This document shows, piece after piece, positions 9,420-20,611 of a stretch of DNA of 64,000 bases; positions within the stretch are counted from its first letter, which is position 1; every line of letters starts with the position of its first letter. Origin of the DNA: Enterobacteriaceae bacterium RIT691 (lineage in GTDB: Bacteria; Pseudomonadota; Gammaproteobacteria; Enterobacterales; Enterobacteriaceae); assembly GCA_009668205.1 (NCBI GenBank), contig WJYM01000003.1:186001-250000 (forward strand), given 5' to 3'. The translations under genes and the position numbers were made by a program. The notes under the pieces are model-generated. The model saw only the letters and a program-made list of their open reading frames with translations, did no database searches and was not told the origin of the DNA.

Positions 9420-11147
9420 TTAGCAGATAGTTTTTTCTTCAATGAACTTGTTAACCAGCGTCATTAACTCGTCCGTTGTCGGTTGAGCAAGAGCCTGCTC
9501 TGCTAAAACCTTCGCATCTTCGAAGTTGGTGTTACGAATAATCTTCTTAATGCGCGGGATGGAAATGGCGCTCATAGAGAATTCGTCCAGCCCCATACCC
9601 AGCAACAGAAGTGTAGCACGTTCGTCGCCTGCAAGCTCACCACACATGCCAGTCCATTTGCCTTCAGCATGAGAAGCATCAATAACTTGCTTGATCAGGG
9701 TGAGGACAGACGGCGACATTGGCTGGTAAAGATGCGAAATCATATCATTACCACGGTCAACTGCCAGAGTATACTGCGTTAAATCATTGGTTCCGATACT
9801 AAAGAAGTCTACTTCTTTCGCCAGATGACGAGCGATGGTTGCCGCTGCTGGTGTTTCCACCATCACGCCAACTTCAATGGTTTCGTCAAAGGCTTTACCT
9901 TCGTCACGCAGTTCCTGCTTGTAGATTTCGATCTCTTTTTTCAGTGCACGCACTTCTTCAACAGAGATGATCATCGGGAACATGATGCGAAGTTTACCGA
10001 AAGCAGAAGCACGCAGAATCGCACGCACCTGGTCACGCAGAATTTCTTTGCGATCCATGGCGATACGTACAGCACGCCAGCCCAGGAACGGGTTCTCTTC
10101 TTTCGGGAAGTTCATGTACGGCAGCTCTTTGTCGCCACCGATGTCCATGGTACGGACGATAACTGCCTGCGAGCCACACGCTTCAGCAACAGCTTTATAC
10201 GCTGCAAACTGTTCTTCTTCAGTTGGCAGTGCGTCACGGTCCATGAACAGGAATTCTGTACGATACAGACCAACACCTTCAGCGCCGTTGCGCTCTGCAC
10301 CGTCGATATCACGAACGGTACCGATGTTGGCACACACTTCAACCTGATGACCATCAAGGGTGATAGCCGGCAGATCTTTCAGTTTTGCCAGTTCAGCTTT
10401 TTCTTCAGCAACCTGAGTCTGAATCTTACGCAGCGCTTCGATCTCTTCGTTAGATGGGTTAACGAAAACTTTATTGTTAACCGCGTCGAGGATCAGATAG
10501 TCGCCGTTTTTCACTTCAGCAGTGACGCTACCGGTGCCTACGATCGCTGGCAGTTCCAAAGAACGCGCCATGATGGAGGTGTGGGAGGTACGACCGCCGA
10601 TGTCAGTGATGAAACCCAGCACCTTGTTCAGGTTCAGCTGTGCGGTTTCAGAAGGCGTCAGGTCTTTGGCGACCAGGATAACTTCGTCCTGGATAGCGCT
10701 CAGATCGATGATGGCCAGACCGAGGATGTTGCGCAGCAGGCGCTTACCGATGTCACGTACGTCAGCCGCACGTTCTTTCAGGTATTCATCGTCCAGTTCT
10801 TCGAGAGCAGTTGCCTGACCTTCGATAATCTCATTGGCTGCTGCATCAGCAGTCATGTGCTTATCTTTAATCAGGGCTATGATTTCCTGCTCCAGCTCCT
10901 CATCTTCCAGCAACATAATGTGGCCTTCGAAGATGGCTTCTTTTTCTTCGCCGAACGTTTCGCCAGCCTTCGTTTTGATAGCTTCCAGCTGTGCGGACGC
11001 CTTAGCGCGGCCATTCAGAAAGCGTTCAACTTCCTGATCGACGCTATCGGCAGAAATTTTCTTCCGGTCGATGACAATCTCATCTTCAATCAGCAACAGT
11101 GCCTTGCCGAAAGCGATACCCGGGGATGCTAAAATGCCTGAAATCAT
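9420..11147 (-). CDS. ptsI: PtsI, phosphoenolpyruvate-protein phosphotransferase (enzyme I)
   Basis: First enzyme of the sugar phosphotransferase system: it autophosphorylates on histidine with PEP and hands the phosphate to HPr. It is 575 residues, the same as E. coli. His189 in [18 protein letters not shown] is the active-site histidine. The C-terminal TIM barrel carries the PEP-binding motif [16 protein letters not shown] around 450-465, and Cys502 lies in MCGELAGD. It follows ptsH by 44 bp in the same operon. Confidence 0.98.
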   Translation of the reverse strand: MISGILASPGIAFGKALLLIEDEIVIDRKKISADSVDQEVERFLNGRAKASAQLEAIKTKAGETFGEEKEAIFEGHIMLLEDEELEQEIIALIKDKHMTADAAANEIIEGQATALEELDDEYLKERAADVRDIGKRLLRNILGLAIIDLSAIQDEVILVAKDLTPSETAQLNLNKVLGFITDIGGRTSHTSIMARSLELPAIVGTGSVTAEVKNGDYLILDAVNNKVFVNPSNEEIEALRKIQTQVAEEKAELAKLKDLPAITLDGHQVEVCANIGTVRDIDGAERNGAEGVGLYRTEFLFMDRDALPTEEEQFAAYKAVAEACGSQAVIVRTMDIGGDKELPYMNFPKEENPFLGWRAVRIAMDRKEILRDQVRAILRASAFGKLRIMFPMIISVEEVRALKKEIEIYKQELRDEGKAFDETIEVGVMVETPAAATIARHLAKEVDFFSIGTNDLTQYTLAVDRGNDMISHLYQPMSPSVLTLIKQVIDASHAEGKWTGMCGELAGDERATLLLLGMGLDEFSMSAISIPRIKKIIRNTNFEDAKVLAEQALAQPTTDELMTLVNKFIEEKTIC

Positions 11148-11191
11148 AACCCTACCTTACTTGTGACTGATTTTAAAAAGAACTCGTGAAC

Positions 11192-11449
11192 TTACTCGAG
11201 TTCAGCCATCAGTTTAACGAGATGTTCAACTGCTTTCTGCTCATCTTCGCCTTCAGCAGAGATGGTGACAACGGTACCCTGGGTCAGGCCCAGAGTCTGC
11301 AGTTTGAACAGGCTTTTCGCGCTAGCGCTTTTGCCGTTGGAGGTCACAGTGATCTCAGAAGTGAAGCCTTTAGCTTCTTTAACAAACTGAGCAGCAGGGC
11401 GGGTGTGCAGACCGTTCGGAGCGGTAATGGTAACTTCTTGCTGGAACAT
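11192..11449 (-). CDS. ptsH: PtsH, phosphocarrier protein HPr
   Basis: Small PTS relay protein of 85 residues, the canonical length. His15 in [10 protein letters not shown] is the site phosphorylated by enzyme I. Ser46 is also present in [12 protein letters not shown], the regulatory position used in Gram-positive bacteria but not normally in enteric bacteria. It is the first gene of ptsHI-crr. The 379-bp spacer upstream is where the multiple promoters of this operon would lie. Confidence 0.98.
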
Positions 11450-11725
11450 TATATTTCCCCAACTTATAGGTTTAGTGTTGTGGAACTAAAGTCTAGCCTG
11501 GCGGCTACACTTTAGCCTGTATAGATTAGCGCCGGCGGATACGAATACGACACAGAAGGTCAAACGCAATCCTGAGTGGCACTTCTGGCCGGTGACGTTT
11601 AGCTCGTCATTAAACATTATGCAGCGAAACCAGGACTTGAACCAAATCATAAAATCGATTCAGCAAGCGGAAATCCTGTAATGAATAATTTCGCGCATCA
11701 AAATAAATGTGGTGCTTAAATACCA

Positions 11726-11758
11726 GACCCATCCGGGTGAAGCAATGCCGGGTGGGTC
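11726..11758. repeat. Long hairpin downstream of cysK
   Basis: GACCCATCCGG (from 11726) pairs with CCGGGTGGGTC (to 11758) with one G-T wobble and a loop of about 11 nt. It has no T-run, so it looks more like a REP-type or mRNA 3'-end stabilising element than a terminator. Confidence 0.55.
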
Positions 11759-11778
11759 AAAAGTATGACGGGTGCCAC

Positions 11779-11806
11779 AAAAAAGCACCCTAAAGGGTGC
11801 TTTTTT
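11779..11806 (-). terminator. Terminator of cysK
   Basis: AAAAAAGCACCC and GGGTGCTTTTTT pair around TAAA. On the minus strand the stem is followed by a T-run, 22 bp after the cysK stop. Confidence 0.9.
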
Positions 11807-11828
11807 GTACAATTTGGACGCTATGGCA

Positions 11829-12800
11829 TCACTGCTGCAATTCTTTCTCTGTGAAGAGATCGGCAAACAGTGCGGTGCTGAGGTAGCGTTCACCCGAAGA
11901 GGGCAGGATAACCACAATATTCTTATTGGTAAAGGTTTCATCTTCCTGAAGTTTAAGCGCTGCGGCGACGGCGGCACCGGAAGAGATACCGGCCAGAATG
12001 CCTTCTTCTTCCATCAGACGACGTGCGGTGGAGATCGCTTCTTCATTGGTGATAGTGATGACCTTATCAATCAGCTTCAGATCGAGGTTGCCAGGAATGA
12101 AGCCTGCACCAATGCCCTGGATTTTGTGTGGGCCGGGTTTAATCTCTTCGCCCGCGAGCGCCTGAGTGATGACAGGAGAGTCTGTTGGCTCAACGGCGAC
12201 GCTGATCAAGTCGGTTTTGCCTTTTGTGCCTTTAATATAGCGAGACACGCCAGTGAGTGTGCCACCGGTACCCACACCGGCGATAAACACATCGACCTGA
12301 CCATCGGTATCTTCCCAGATCTCAGGACCCGTGGTCTTTTCATGAATTTCCGGGTTGGCCGGGTTGCTGAACTGTTGCAGCAGCAGGTATTTTTCCGGGT
12401 TGCTGGCGACGATTTCTTCCGCCTTCTGAATGGAACCCTTCATGCCTTTTGCGCCTTCGGTCAGGACCAGATTGGCACCCAGCGCCTTAAGCAGTTTACG
12501 GCGCTCAACGCTCATCGTTTCTGGCATGGTCAGCGTCAGCTTGTAACCCCGGGCGGCGGCAACATAGGCCAGTGCAATCCCGGTATTGCCGCTGGTCGGT
12601 TCAACCAGTTCGATGCCCGGCTTCAGCACACCGCGCTTTTCGGCATCCCAAATCATATTGGCACCGATACGGCATTTGACGCTGAAGCTTGGGTTACGTG
12701 ATTCCACCTTCGCAAGAATGCGTCCATTACCGATACGGTTCAGTCGAACCAGCGGCGTATGACCGATTGTCAGTGAGTTGTCTTCAAAAATCTTGCTCAT
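11829..12800 (-). CDS. cysK: CysK, cysteine synthase A
   Basis: Main O-acetylserine sulfhydrylase, which joins sulfide to O-acetylserine and forms the cysteine synthase complex with CysE. It is 323 residues, identical in length to E. coli. The PLP lysine is in SFSVKCRIG near residue 42 and the carboxylate-binding loop TSGNTG is near 69-74. GTGTGGT near 177-183 holds the PLP phosphate. With cysWA, cysM and cysZ in the same window, the segment covers import of sulfate and thiosulfate and both final cysteine-forming enzymes. Confidence 0.98.
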   Translation of the reverse strand: MSKIFEDNSLTIGHTPLVRLNRIGNGRILAKVESRNPSFSVKCRIGANMIWDAEKRGVLKPGIELVEPTSGNTGIALAYVAAARGYKLTLTMPETMSVERRKLLKALGANLVLTEGAKGMKGSIQKAEEIVASNPEKYLLLQQFSNPANPEIHEKTTGPEIWEDTDGQVDVFIAGVGTGGTLTGVSRYIKGTKGKTDLISVAVEPTDSPVITQALAGEEIKPGPHKIQGIGAGFIPGNLDLKLIDKVITITNEEAISTARRLMEEEGILAGISSGAAVAAALKLQEDETFTNKNIVVILPSSGERYLSTALFADLFTEKELQQ

Positions 12801-12982
12801 AGCCTGTCCTTAACTGTCTGATATTTGGGAACGACACCAGCATACGCAGTTAGGCGTGATGGGGAAGGAAAGTTTTCGTATATCGATATGCTGATGTGAA
12901 ATAAAGGTTATCAGTATGGAATAAGGGGTGGCAATCGCCACCCCTGTTTTACATTTCTATACGCGGGAAACGTCTGAAATCG

Positions 12983-13738
12983 CTATTTCCAGAGCGCGTG
13001 TTTGTCGCGATAGCAATCGACCCACATCGCCGTCGCGCCACACACAGCGACCGGCAGGATCACCAGATTCAGCACCGGGATCATCGTGAACAGGCTGGTG
13101 AGCGCGCCAAACTGCATGTTGGTGCCTTTACGGGCGCGTAACGCTTCACGCATGGTTTTGAAGGAGACTTTATGGTTATCGAAAGGATAATCACAGTACT
13201 GGATAGCCATCATCCATGCGCTAAACAGGAACCAAAGGATCGGGGCGACGGTTTGTCCGATGCCAGGGATAAAGTAAAGGATAAGCAGCACCAGCGCGCG
13301 GGGCAGATACCACGCGAGCTTCTGCCATTCACGTTTCATGATGCGTGGAACGTCTTTCATGATGCCCAGAACGCCCGTGTCCGGCGGAGTGGCCCCGGTG
13401 AGGCGGGCTTCAAGCTGCTCTGCCAGCAGGCCGCTGAAGGGGGCGGCAATCAAATTCGTGAGGGTGGAAAATAAATAGCCGAAGACCAGCAGCACGGAGA
13501 TAACGATGATGGGCCACAGCAAATAGCTCAGCCACTGCAGCCAGTCCGGGACATGGCTCATCAACGCCGGGATCCATCCCCCTAGCTCGCTGAACAGCCA
13601 CCAGAAGGTGCTACCCATCAGTAACACGTTGACCAGCAAAGGCAAAAAGACATAGCGGCGAATGCCGGGCAGTCCGATAAGACGCCAGCCCTGAGAAAAA
13701 TAGTAAACGCCACTTCGCGGGGCAGATGAGGAAACCAT
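12983..13738 (-). CDS. cysZ: CysZ, sulfate transporter
   Basis: Inner-membrane sulfate permease that supplies sulfate for assimilation; it needs no ATPase. It is 251 residues, against 253 in E. coli, with about four hydrophobic hairpin-forming segments. [18 protein letters not shown] near the N-terminus and [20 protein letters not shown] in the middle are typical of the family. It lies upstream of cysK on the same strand with a 182-bp spacer. An inverted repeat (GGGGTGGC/GCCACCCC, about 12925-12944) follows the stop and could act as a weak terminator. Confidence 0.95.
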   Translation of the reverse strand: MVSSSAPRSGVYYFSQGWRLIGLPGIRRYVFLPLLVNVLLMGSTFWWLFSELGGWIPALMSHVPDWLQWLSYLLWPIIVISVLLVFGYLFSTLTNLIAAPFSGLLAEQLEARLTGATPPDTGVLGIMKDVPRIMKREWQKLAWYLPRALVLLILYFIPGIGQTVAPILWFLFSAWMMAIQYCDYPFDNHKVSFKTMREALRARKGTNMQFGALTSLFTMIPVLNLVILPVAVCGATAMWVDCYRDKHALWK

Positions 13739-13968
13739 GATCGGGTGATACTCCTTTTATAAATGTCCTGGTCGTTGCTGGTCTATTTTATCGGGTTGTC
13801 GGGCGAGTACCAGTTAGGAAATGTTCGAAAAAACAGCAAAAAGCACGATTTGGTTCATCTTTATGGCCTGAATTCCTGGTACGCACTTGCACTTGACGTA
13901 ATGGGCAAATACTCTTAGTGAGTAAATGTTTGCCGTGGTGGCAAGGTGTTAGAACAACAGAGAATATA

Positions 13969-15045
13969 ATGATGCAGGATTTGCGTCTGATATTAATCAT
14001 TGTTGGCGCGATCGCCATAATTGCTTTACTGGTTCACGGTTTCTGGACCAGTCGCAAGGAACGTTCTTCAATGTTCCGCGATCGCCCAATGAAACGCATG
14101 AAATCGCGTGATGACGAAGCGTCGGGTGACGGCGACTTCGATGATGAAGTCGAAGGCGTAGGTGAAGTTCGTGTTCACCGGGTAAACCCTGCGCAGAGCG
14201 CCAACGTCGGGGAGCATGATGCCCCTCGCCAGGCACCACAGCATCAGTACCAGCCGCCGTATGAGCGTCAGGCCCAACAACCTGTACGCCATGAAGCGCC
14301 GGTGCGCCAGTCCGTGCCGCAGCAACCCGTGCATCAGCAACCGGTACATCAGCAACCGGTACATCAGCAACCGGTACAACAACAGCCAGTGCAGCAGCCG
14401 CCTGTACGCCAGCAGCCTGCAGAACCTTCCGCACCTGCTCAGCCTCAAGTGGCGCCACAACAGCCTGTTGTACCTCAATACCAGCAGCCTGTGCACCAAC
14501 CCGAGGCGGTGGCACCTGCTGTGAGCGAACCGCAGCCTGCGGTACAGCAACCTGCTGTCGCGCAACCTGTGCCGGAAGCCGCACCTGCTGTTGAAGAAGC
14601 ACCTCAGGCACCCAAGCCGGAACGCAAAGAAACGGTTATTGTACTGAGCGTGGCCGCCCATCAGGGGTCTTATATCAATGGTGAGCTGCTGCGTACCAGC
14701 GTCGAGCAGACGGGTTTCGTGTTTGGCGATATGAACATCTATCATCGTCATCTGAATCCGGGCGGCGGCGGACCTGCACTGTTCAGCCTTGCCAATATGG
14801 TGAAGCCGGGCACGTTTGATCCGGAAAACATGACGGACATGCAAACGCCGGGTGTGACTATCTTTATGCAGGTGCCGTCCTACGGTGACGAGTTGCAAAA
14901 CTTCAAACTGATGCTGCAATCTGCACAATACATTGCGGATGAAGTGGGTGGCGTGGTGCTTGACGATCAGCGCCGGATGATCACCCCGCAGAAGGTCCGT
15001 GAGTATCAGGATCGCATCCGCGAAGTGAAAGACGCCAACGCGTAA
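13969..15045 (+). CDS. zipA: ZipA, cell division protein anchoring FtsZ
   Basis: Essential division protein that tethers FtsZ to the inner membrane. It is 358 residues with the usual layout: an N-terminal membrane anchor ([20 protein letters not shown], residues 4-23), a short charged region, a long Pro/Gln-rich linker (about 85-215) and the C-terminal FtsZ-binding domain (about 220-358). ATG 13969 gives the family N-terminus MMQDLRLI; an upstream in-frame start 51 bp earlier lacks homology. The linker contains exact 15-bp DNA repeats and is longer than the E. coli linker (whole protein 328 there). It diverges from cysZ and is followed by ligA. Confidence 0.96.
   Translation: MMQDLRLILIIVGAIAIIALLVHGFWTSRKERSSMFRDRPMKRMKSRDDEASGDGDFDDEVEGVGEVRVHRVNPAQSANVGEHDAPRQAPQHQYQPPYERQAQQPVRHEAPVRQSVPQQPVHQQPVHQQPVHQQPVQQQPVQQPPVRQQPAEPSAPAQPQVAPQQPVVPQYQQPVHQPEAVAPAVSEPQPAVQQPAVAQPVPEAAPAVEEAPQAPKPERKETVIVLSVAAHQGSYINGELLRTSVEQTGFVFGDMNIYHRHLNPGGGGPALFSLANMVKPGTFDPENMTDMQTPGVTIFMQVPSYGDELQNFKLMLQSAQYIADEVGGVVLDDQRRMITPQKVREYQDRIREVKDANA
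14332..14376 (+). repeat. Three perfect 15-bp tandem repeats in the zipA linker
   Basis: CATCAGCAACCGGTA is repeated exactly at 14332, 14347 and 14362, encoding HQQPV each time, with decayed copies on both sides. The unit keeps frame, so copy number can change without breaking the protein. Confidence 0.9.
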
Positions 15046-15073
15046 ACGTACGGCATTATTACATCCCTTCCTG

Positions 15074-15098
15074 AACCCCCGCCTGTCGGGGGTTTTTT
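15074..15098 (+). terminator. Terminator after zipA
   Basis: AACCCCCG and CGGGGGTT pair around CCTGT, followed by a run of T. It lies between zipA and ligA, so ligA probably has its own promoter or relies on read-through. Confidence 0.85.
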
Positions 15099-15112
15099 AT
15101 CACTGATGGTGA

Positions 15113-17131
<2,019 letters not shown>

Positions 17132-17132
17132 C

Positions 17133-17351
17133 GTGGAAAAAGAGCAGCTTATCGCCATAGCCAACACCGAAATGCCTTTTGGAAAGTATAAGGGCAGAAT
17201 GCTGATCGATTTGCCGGAAGAGTATCTGCTGTGGTTTGCCCGTAAGGATGAATTTCCGGCCGGGCGTCTTGGCGAGCTGATGGCGATTGCGTTGCTGATT
17301 AAAACAGAGGGGCTGACGCATTTGGTTCAGCCCCTGAGGCGCCGTCACTAA
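17133..17351 (+). CDS. ypeB: YpeB, DUF3820 family small protein
   Basis: A 72-residue protein of the DUF3820 family, role unknown. Residues 12-33 (EMPFGKYKGRMLIDLPEEYL) are the conserved core of the family, often described as a putative quorum-sensing-regulated or exonuclease-associated fold without proof. The start is GTG, one base after the ligA stop, so translation is probably coupled to ligA. Its stop overlaps the convergent yfeH stop by 4 bp. Confidence 0.88.
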   Translation: MEKEQLIAIANTEMPFGKYKGRMLIDLPEEYLLWFARKDEFPAGRLGELMAIALLIKTEGLTHLVQPLRRRH

Positions 17352-18343
17352 GCTTTCGCGGCCTCGGCAGCCTTTTGAGCCAGCGCTTCCGTCTGACGCT
17401 TATAGCGCCGCGCCAGTACCGCACACACCATCAGCTGGATCTGATGGAAAATCATCAGTGGCAGCACCATCATACCGATCGCTGCCGTTGGGAAGAGAAT
17501 GTTGGCCATCGGGATCCCGTTGGCCAGACTCTTTTTCGACCCGCAGAACACAATCGTAATTTCATCCGCTTTGTTGAAGCCCAGTTTGCGGGCGACCAGC
17601 GTGTTCACGCCTATCACTAGCGCCAGCAACACGATGCTGACCACCACGATAAACAGTAACGAGCCCACCCCAACTTTGTGCCAGATACCATTCACCACGG
17701 CTTCGCTGAAGGCGGAGTAAACCACTAACAGAATTGACGTCTGGTCAGTTTTGCCAATCCATTTTTTATGGCGCGCGACCCAGTCGCCAATCCACGGGCG
17801 AGAAAGATGGCCCAGCACAAACGGCAGCAGCAGTTGCAGCATGATTTTTCCGACCTGCTCTAGGCTGCCACCCGCACCGTGCAGGTGCATCAGAAGGCCA
17901 ACCAGTAACGGGGAGACAAAGATACCCAGCAGACTGGACGCCGAGGCCGAACAGACGGCGGCGGCCACGTTGCCCCCGGCCAGAGAAGTAAAGGCAATGG
18001 CTGACTGCACGGTGGCGGGCAGAATGCACAGATAGATAAAGCCGCTGTACAACATCGGATCAACATTGACGGGTGCCCAGAGGGCGAACAGCACACCCAG
18101 CAAAGGGAACAGCACAAAAGTGCTGCACATGACCCAAAGGTGCAAGCGCCAATGGCTTCCTCCGGCGATGATCGCTTCCCGGGAGAGTTTGGCGCCATGC
18201 ATGAAAAACAGCAGGGCAATGGCGGCGGTGGTCAATCCGTCGAAAAAGGGAACAAATCCCCCCTGAGCCGGAAATAGTGAGGCCAGCACGACAACGGTGA
18301 TTAGGGTCAGCGTAAAGGGATCAAGAATACGAAAAAATTTCAT
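17348..18343 (-). CDS. yfeH: YfeH, bile acid:sodium symporter family protein
   Basis: Inner-membrane transporter of the BASS/SBF-like family, 331 residues with about ten hydrophobic segments. Conserved stretches include GGNVAAAVCSASASSLLG and FCGSKKSLANGIPMA, the latter with the crossed-helix motif of the fold. The substrate is not known; related proteins move organic anions with sodium. It is divergent from the LysR gene yfeR (90-bp spacer), which is probably its regulator, and convergent with ypeB, overlapping by 4 bp. Confidence 0.93.
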   Translation of the reverse strand: MKFFRILDPFTLTLITVVVLASLFPAQGGFVPFFDGLTTAAIALLFFMHGAKLSREAIIAGGSHWRLHLWVMCSTFVLFPLLGVLFALWAPVNVDPMLYSGFIYLCILPATVQSAIAFTSLAGGNVAAAVCSASASSLLGIFVSPLLVGLLMHLHGAGGSLEQVGKIMLQLLLPFVLGHLSRPWIGDWVARHKKWIGKTDQTSILLVVYSAFSEAVVNGIWHKVGVGSLLFIVVVSIVLLALVIGVNTLVARKLGFNKADEITIVFCGSKKSLANGIPMANILFPTAAIGMMVLPLMIFHQIQLMVCAVLARRYKRQTEALAQKAAEAAKA

Positions 18344-18432
18344 AAACGCTCCTGAAAGTGGATGTCGCTATTGTGCTGATTCTGGTTTGAGAAATAAAAT
18401 TGATTTATTGCATCCATTAATGAATTTAACAG

Positions 18433-19359
18433 ATGAATTATTCCCTGCGTCAGTTAAAAGTCTTTATCACCGTGGCCCAGGCCAGAAGCTTCAGCCGGGC
18501 AGGCGAGATAATTGGTCTTAGCCAGTCTGCCGTCAGCCACAGCGTGAAAGAGCTGGAGCGGCAAACCGGTGTTAAATTACTGGACAGAACCACCCGTGAG
18601 GTTGTGCTGACGGAAGCCGGGCAGCAGCTGGCGGCCCGGCTTGAACGTTTACTGGATGAGCTGAACATTACGCTGCGCGATGCCGGGCGAGTAGGGCAGC
18701 AGCTCAGTGGCACCGTGCGCGTAGCGGCGAGTCAGACGATTTCTGCCCACCTGATCCCTCAATGCATTGCCGCCAGTAATCTGCGCTATCCGGACATTGA
18801 TTTCGTGTTGCATGACCGGCCGCAGCAGTGGGTGCTGGAGAGTATCCGCCAGGGGGAAGTGGATTTTGGCATCGTCATCGATCCTGGCGCGGTCAGTGAT
18901 TTACAGTGCGAACCGGTGCTGTCGGAGCCGTTTTTTGTACTCTGCCAGGAGAGTCATCCCTTTGCAGCGCTGGACACGATTCCCTGGCAGGCGTTACAGC
19001 AAACGCGTTTAGTATTGCAGGATTACGCGTCGGGCAGCCGCCCACTGATTGATGCGGCACTGGCCCATCACGGCATTTCGGCGAGGATCGTGCAGGAGAT
19101 TGGTCATCCGGCAACGCTGTTCCCGATGGTTGAGGCCGGAATAGGGATCAGCATTTTGCCCGCGCTGGCACTGCCATTGCCGCAGGGAAGTCGCTTAATG
19201 GTGAAACGATTGTCGCCGGTGGTGGAGCGACAGTTGATGCTGGCACAGAGGAAGAATCGATCGCTTTCCGCGGCGGCACAGGCATTGTGGGACGTGGTCA
19301 GACAACAGGCGGAGGCGCTGACCGCCGCCCGTGCGCACGATCCGTTGTATCAAACGTAA
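18433..19359 (+). CDS. yfeR: YfeR, LysR-type regulator
   Basis: A 308-residue LysR-family transcription factor, full length for YfeR. The N-terminal winged helix-turn-helix is clear ([20 protein letters not shown], about 22-41) and is followed by the linker helix and a two-lobed effector domain. It diverges from yfeH, the normal arrangement for autoregulated LysR pairs. In Salmonella YfeR has been linked to osmotic control of yfeH; whether that holds here is inference. Its last 10 bp overlap the convergent FlxA-like gene. Confidence 0.92.
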   Translation: MNYSLRQLKVFITVAQARSFSRAGEIIGLSQSAVSHSVKELERQTGVKLLDRTTREVVLTEAGQQLAARLERLLDELNITLRDAGRVGQQLSGTVRVAASQTISAHLIPQCIAASNLRYPDIDFVLHDRPQQWVLESIRQGEVDFGIVIDPGAVSDLQCEPVLSEPFFVLCQESHPFAALDTIPWQALQQTRLVLQDYASGSRPLIDAALAHHGISARIVQEIGHPATLFPMVEAGIGISILPALALPLPQGSRLMVKRLSPVVERQLMLAQRKNRSLSAAAQALWDVVRQQAEALTAARAHDPLYQT

Positions 19360-19697
19360 ATATCTATCTGGTGGTCATCGGAAGGATTATTGATGCCGGT
19401 TACTGGCGTGGCGGGCTGCTGCTTCGCCATCTCTTTTTCTGCCTGCTGACGCTGCAACTGCGCGAGCTGTGCTTCAAGCATGGTGATTTGTTCCTGAATC
19501 AACTCGGCCTGTTTTTGTTTTTCATCCGCATCACCGCTGCCGTCGGCAATGGTTTTCAACTGTTGGGTCAGTTTGGTGATTTGCTGTGTAATGCGAGTGA
19601 TTTGCGAAGCGGTGTCGTTACCCTGCGGTGCGGCATTGACGGTTGTCGTTTGAAGACCCGGGGCAGACGAAGAGGGCATTGAAATAGCGGCCATCAT
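19350..19697 (-). CDS. FlxA-like coiled-coil protein
   Basis: A 115-residue protein of the FlxA type. Residues about 28-95 form a predicted coiled coil of Gln/Lys/Glu-rich heptads ([20 protein letters not shown], then [20 protein letters not shown]); both ends are disordered. FlxA of E. coli depends on the flagellar sigma factor FliA but has no clear function. Here the promoter region also has a perfect FliA -10 element at 19725-19732. An AAGGAG ribosome site precedes the start; a second ATG directly follows the first. It lies between yfeR and the tRNA cluster, where E. coli has other sequence, and overlaps the yfeR end by 10 bp. Confidence 0.75.
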   Translation of the reverse strand: MMAAISMPSSSAPGLQTTTVNAAPQGNDTASQITRITQQITKLTQQLKTIADGSGDADEKQKQAELIQEQITMLEAQLAQLQRQQAEKEMAKQQPATPVTGINNPSDDHQIDIYV

Positions 19698-19724
19698 TAA
19701 CTCCTTTTAAAGGGGAAAATGGAG

Positions 19725-19752
19725 TTATCGGCAGAATGCGGTAAAGGCTTGA
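19725..19752 (-). promoter_or_regulatory. Candidate sigma-28 (FliA) promoter of the FlxA-like gene
   Basis: On the minus strand GCCGATAA (19732-19725) is an exact FliA -10 box. TCAAGCCT (19752-19745) lies 12 bp upstream and matches 5 of 8 positions of TAAAGTTT. It starts about 28 bp before the gene. Confidence 0.65.
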
Positions 19753-19790
19753 GAGAATGTTAGGGGGGAACAGTTGGTCGATGTGATAAG

Positions 19791-19914
19791 TCGTGCAGGA
19801 TATCACTCGTCTCATCCTGAGACTCGCCCTGCGGGTCACCGCAAGCGGTGATGCAAAATTGTTCCCGACAATTTTGTCGAACCTGCAGCAGGTTCTCATC
19901 CGGCACGAATCGGA
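19791..19914. other. Unexplained multi-hairpin segment between the tRNA-Lys gene and the FlxA-like gene
   Basis: Five hairpins lie in tandem: 19809-19823 (GTCTCA/TGAGAC), 19823-19835 (CTCGC/GCGGG, one wobble), 19836-19851 (TCACCGC/GCGGTGA), 19854-19876 (9-bp CAAAATTGT/ACAATTTTG) and 19879-19895 (GAACCTGC/GCAGGTTC). An outer stem pairs TCGTGCAGGAT (19791-19801) with ATCCGGCACGA (19898-19908) with one mismatch, closing a multibranch loop. Part of the outer arm repeats 12 bp of the tRNA-Lys 3' end. It could be a structured RNA, a repeat element or a tRNA-derived remnant. Confidence 0.6.
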
Positions 19915-19919
19915 CATAG

Positions 19920-19946
19920 CAAAAAGGCGCCTTTAGGGCGCCTTTC
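19920..19946 (-). terminator. Terminator of the valUXY-lysV tRNA operon
   Basis: AAAGGCGCC and GGCGCCTTT pair around CTAAA on the minus strand, followed by T residues, 6 bp after the tRNA-Lys 3' end. Confidence 0.85.
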
Positions 19947-19951
19947 TACAT

Positions 19952-20027
19952 TGGTGGGTCGTGCAGGATTCGAACCTGCGACCAATTGATTAAAAGTCAA
20001 CTGCTCTACCAACTGAGCTAACGACCC
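19952..20027 (-). tRNA. lysV: tRNA-Lys (TTT)
   Basis: A 76-nt cloverleaf with encoded CCA, anticodon TTT, and the TTCGAATCC T-arm. It is the last gene of the leftward Val-Val-Val-Lys operon, the same order as valU-valX-valY-lysV in E. coli. Confidence 0.97.
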
Positions 20028-20031
20028 GAAG

Positions 20032-20107
20032 TGGTGGGTGATGACGGGATCGAACCGCCGACCCCCTCCTTGTAAGGGAGGTGCTCTCCCAGCTGAGCTA
20101 ATCACCC
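20032..20107 (-). tRNA. valY: tRNA-Val (TAC), third copy of the operon
   Basis: A 76-nt tRNA with anticodon TAC and encoded CCA, only 4 bp from tRNA-Lys. Its sequence is identical to the other two Val copies in this cluster. Confidence 0.97.
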
Positions 20108-20156
20108 ACTTCGGTACTTCACATTTTATTTGTAAGAAATCCAGCTGGCGAGAAAG

Positions 20157-20232
20157 TGGTGGGTGATGACGGGATCGAACCGCCGACCCCCTCCTTGTAA
20201 GGGAGGTGCTCTCCCAGCTGAGCTAATCACCC
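20157..20232 (-). tRNA. valX: tRNA-Val (TAC), second copy
   Basis: A 76-nt tRNA with anticodon TAC and encoded CCA, identical to its neighbours and separated by 49-bp and 45-bp spacers. Confidence 0.97.
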
Positions 20233-20277
20233 ACTTCTCAATTTCTTACTTTACACGGCGGAGACTACCTAAGTAGT

Positions 20278-20353
20278 TGGTGGGTGATGACGGGATCGAA
20301 CCGCCGACCCCCTCCTTGTAAGGGAGGTGCTCTCCCAGCTGAGCTAATCACCC
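20278..20353 (-). tRNA. valU: tRNA-Val (TAC), first copy
   Basis: A 76-nt tRNA with anticodon TAC and encoded CCA. It is promoter-proximal; a near-consensus promoter lies 18 bp upstream. Confidence 0.97.
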
Positions 20354-20370
20354 CCGCTGTGTGGAGTCGC

Positions 20371-20398
20371 ATTATAGGGAGAGTTGATTTTGAGTCAA
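20371..20398 (-). promoter_or_regulatory. Promoter of the Val-Lys tRNA operon
   Basis: On the minus strand TTGACT (20398-20393), a 16-bp spacer and TATAAT (20376-20371) are followed by a GC-rich discriminator, as in stringently controlled stable-RNA promoters. Confidence 0.85.
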
Positions 20399-20611
20399 CG
20401 CCTTTTCCAAAGATTTTATTCGTTCGTCGTAAATTTAAACAAAACGGTCGTAAAATGTGCCATTCGGCATGATTTATAAACAAAATCTGCTAAGCGCAAC
20501 GATTCGCGGGGAACGACGTTGAGGATTCAGGCGGGAGTGATAGAATATTGCCCATTGTTATTTTCCAGGACCTGCCGGTTGTCGGCATCTTTCCAAACGT
20601 AAGGCCATTTC

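Larger units (their letters stand above)
11450..11828. other. ptsH-cysK intergenic region (379 bp)
   Basis: No credible gene is seen here. Both neighbours are on the minus strand, so the region holds the ptsH promoter area (roughly 11460-11640) and the 3' end of the cysK transcript. It contains two hairpins, listed separately at 11726-11758 and 11779-11806. I cannot place the pts promoters with confidence. Confidence 0.6.

Noticed and set aside
9825-11132. 435-codon frame opposite ptsI
   Set aside because: Antisense shadow of enzyme I, a common effect of codon bias in highly expressed genes.
14332-14400. CRISPR-like repeat
   Set aside because: Tandem 15-bp units without spacers, within a coding linker of zipA.
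19896-20483. Short frames across the tRNA-Val/Lys cluster
   Set aside because: They are translations of tRNA genes, not proteins.
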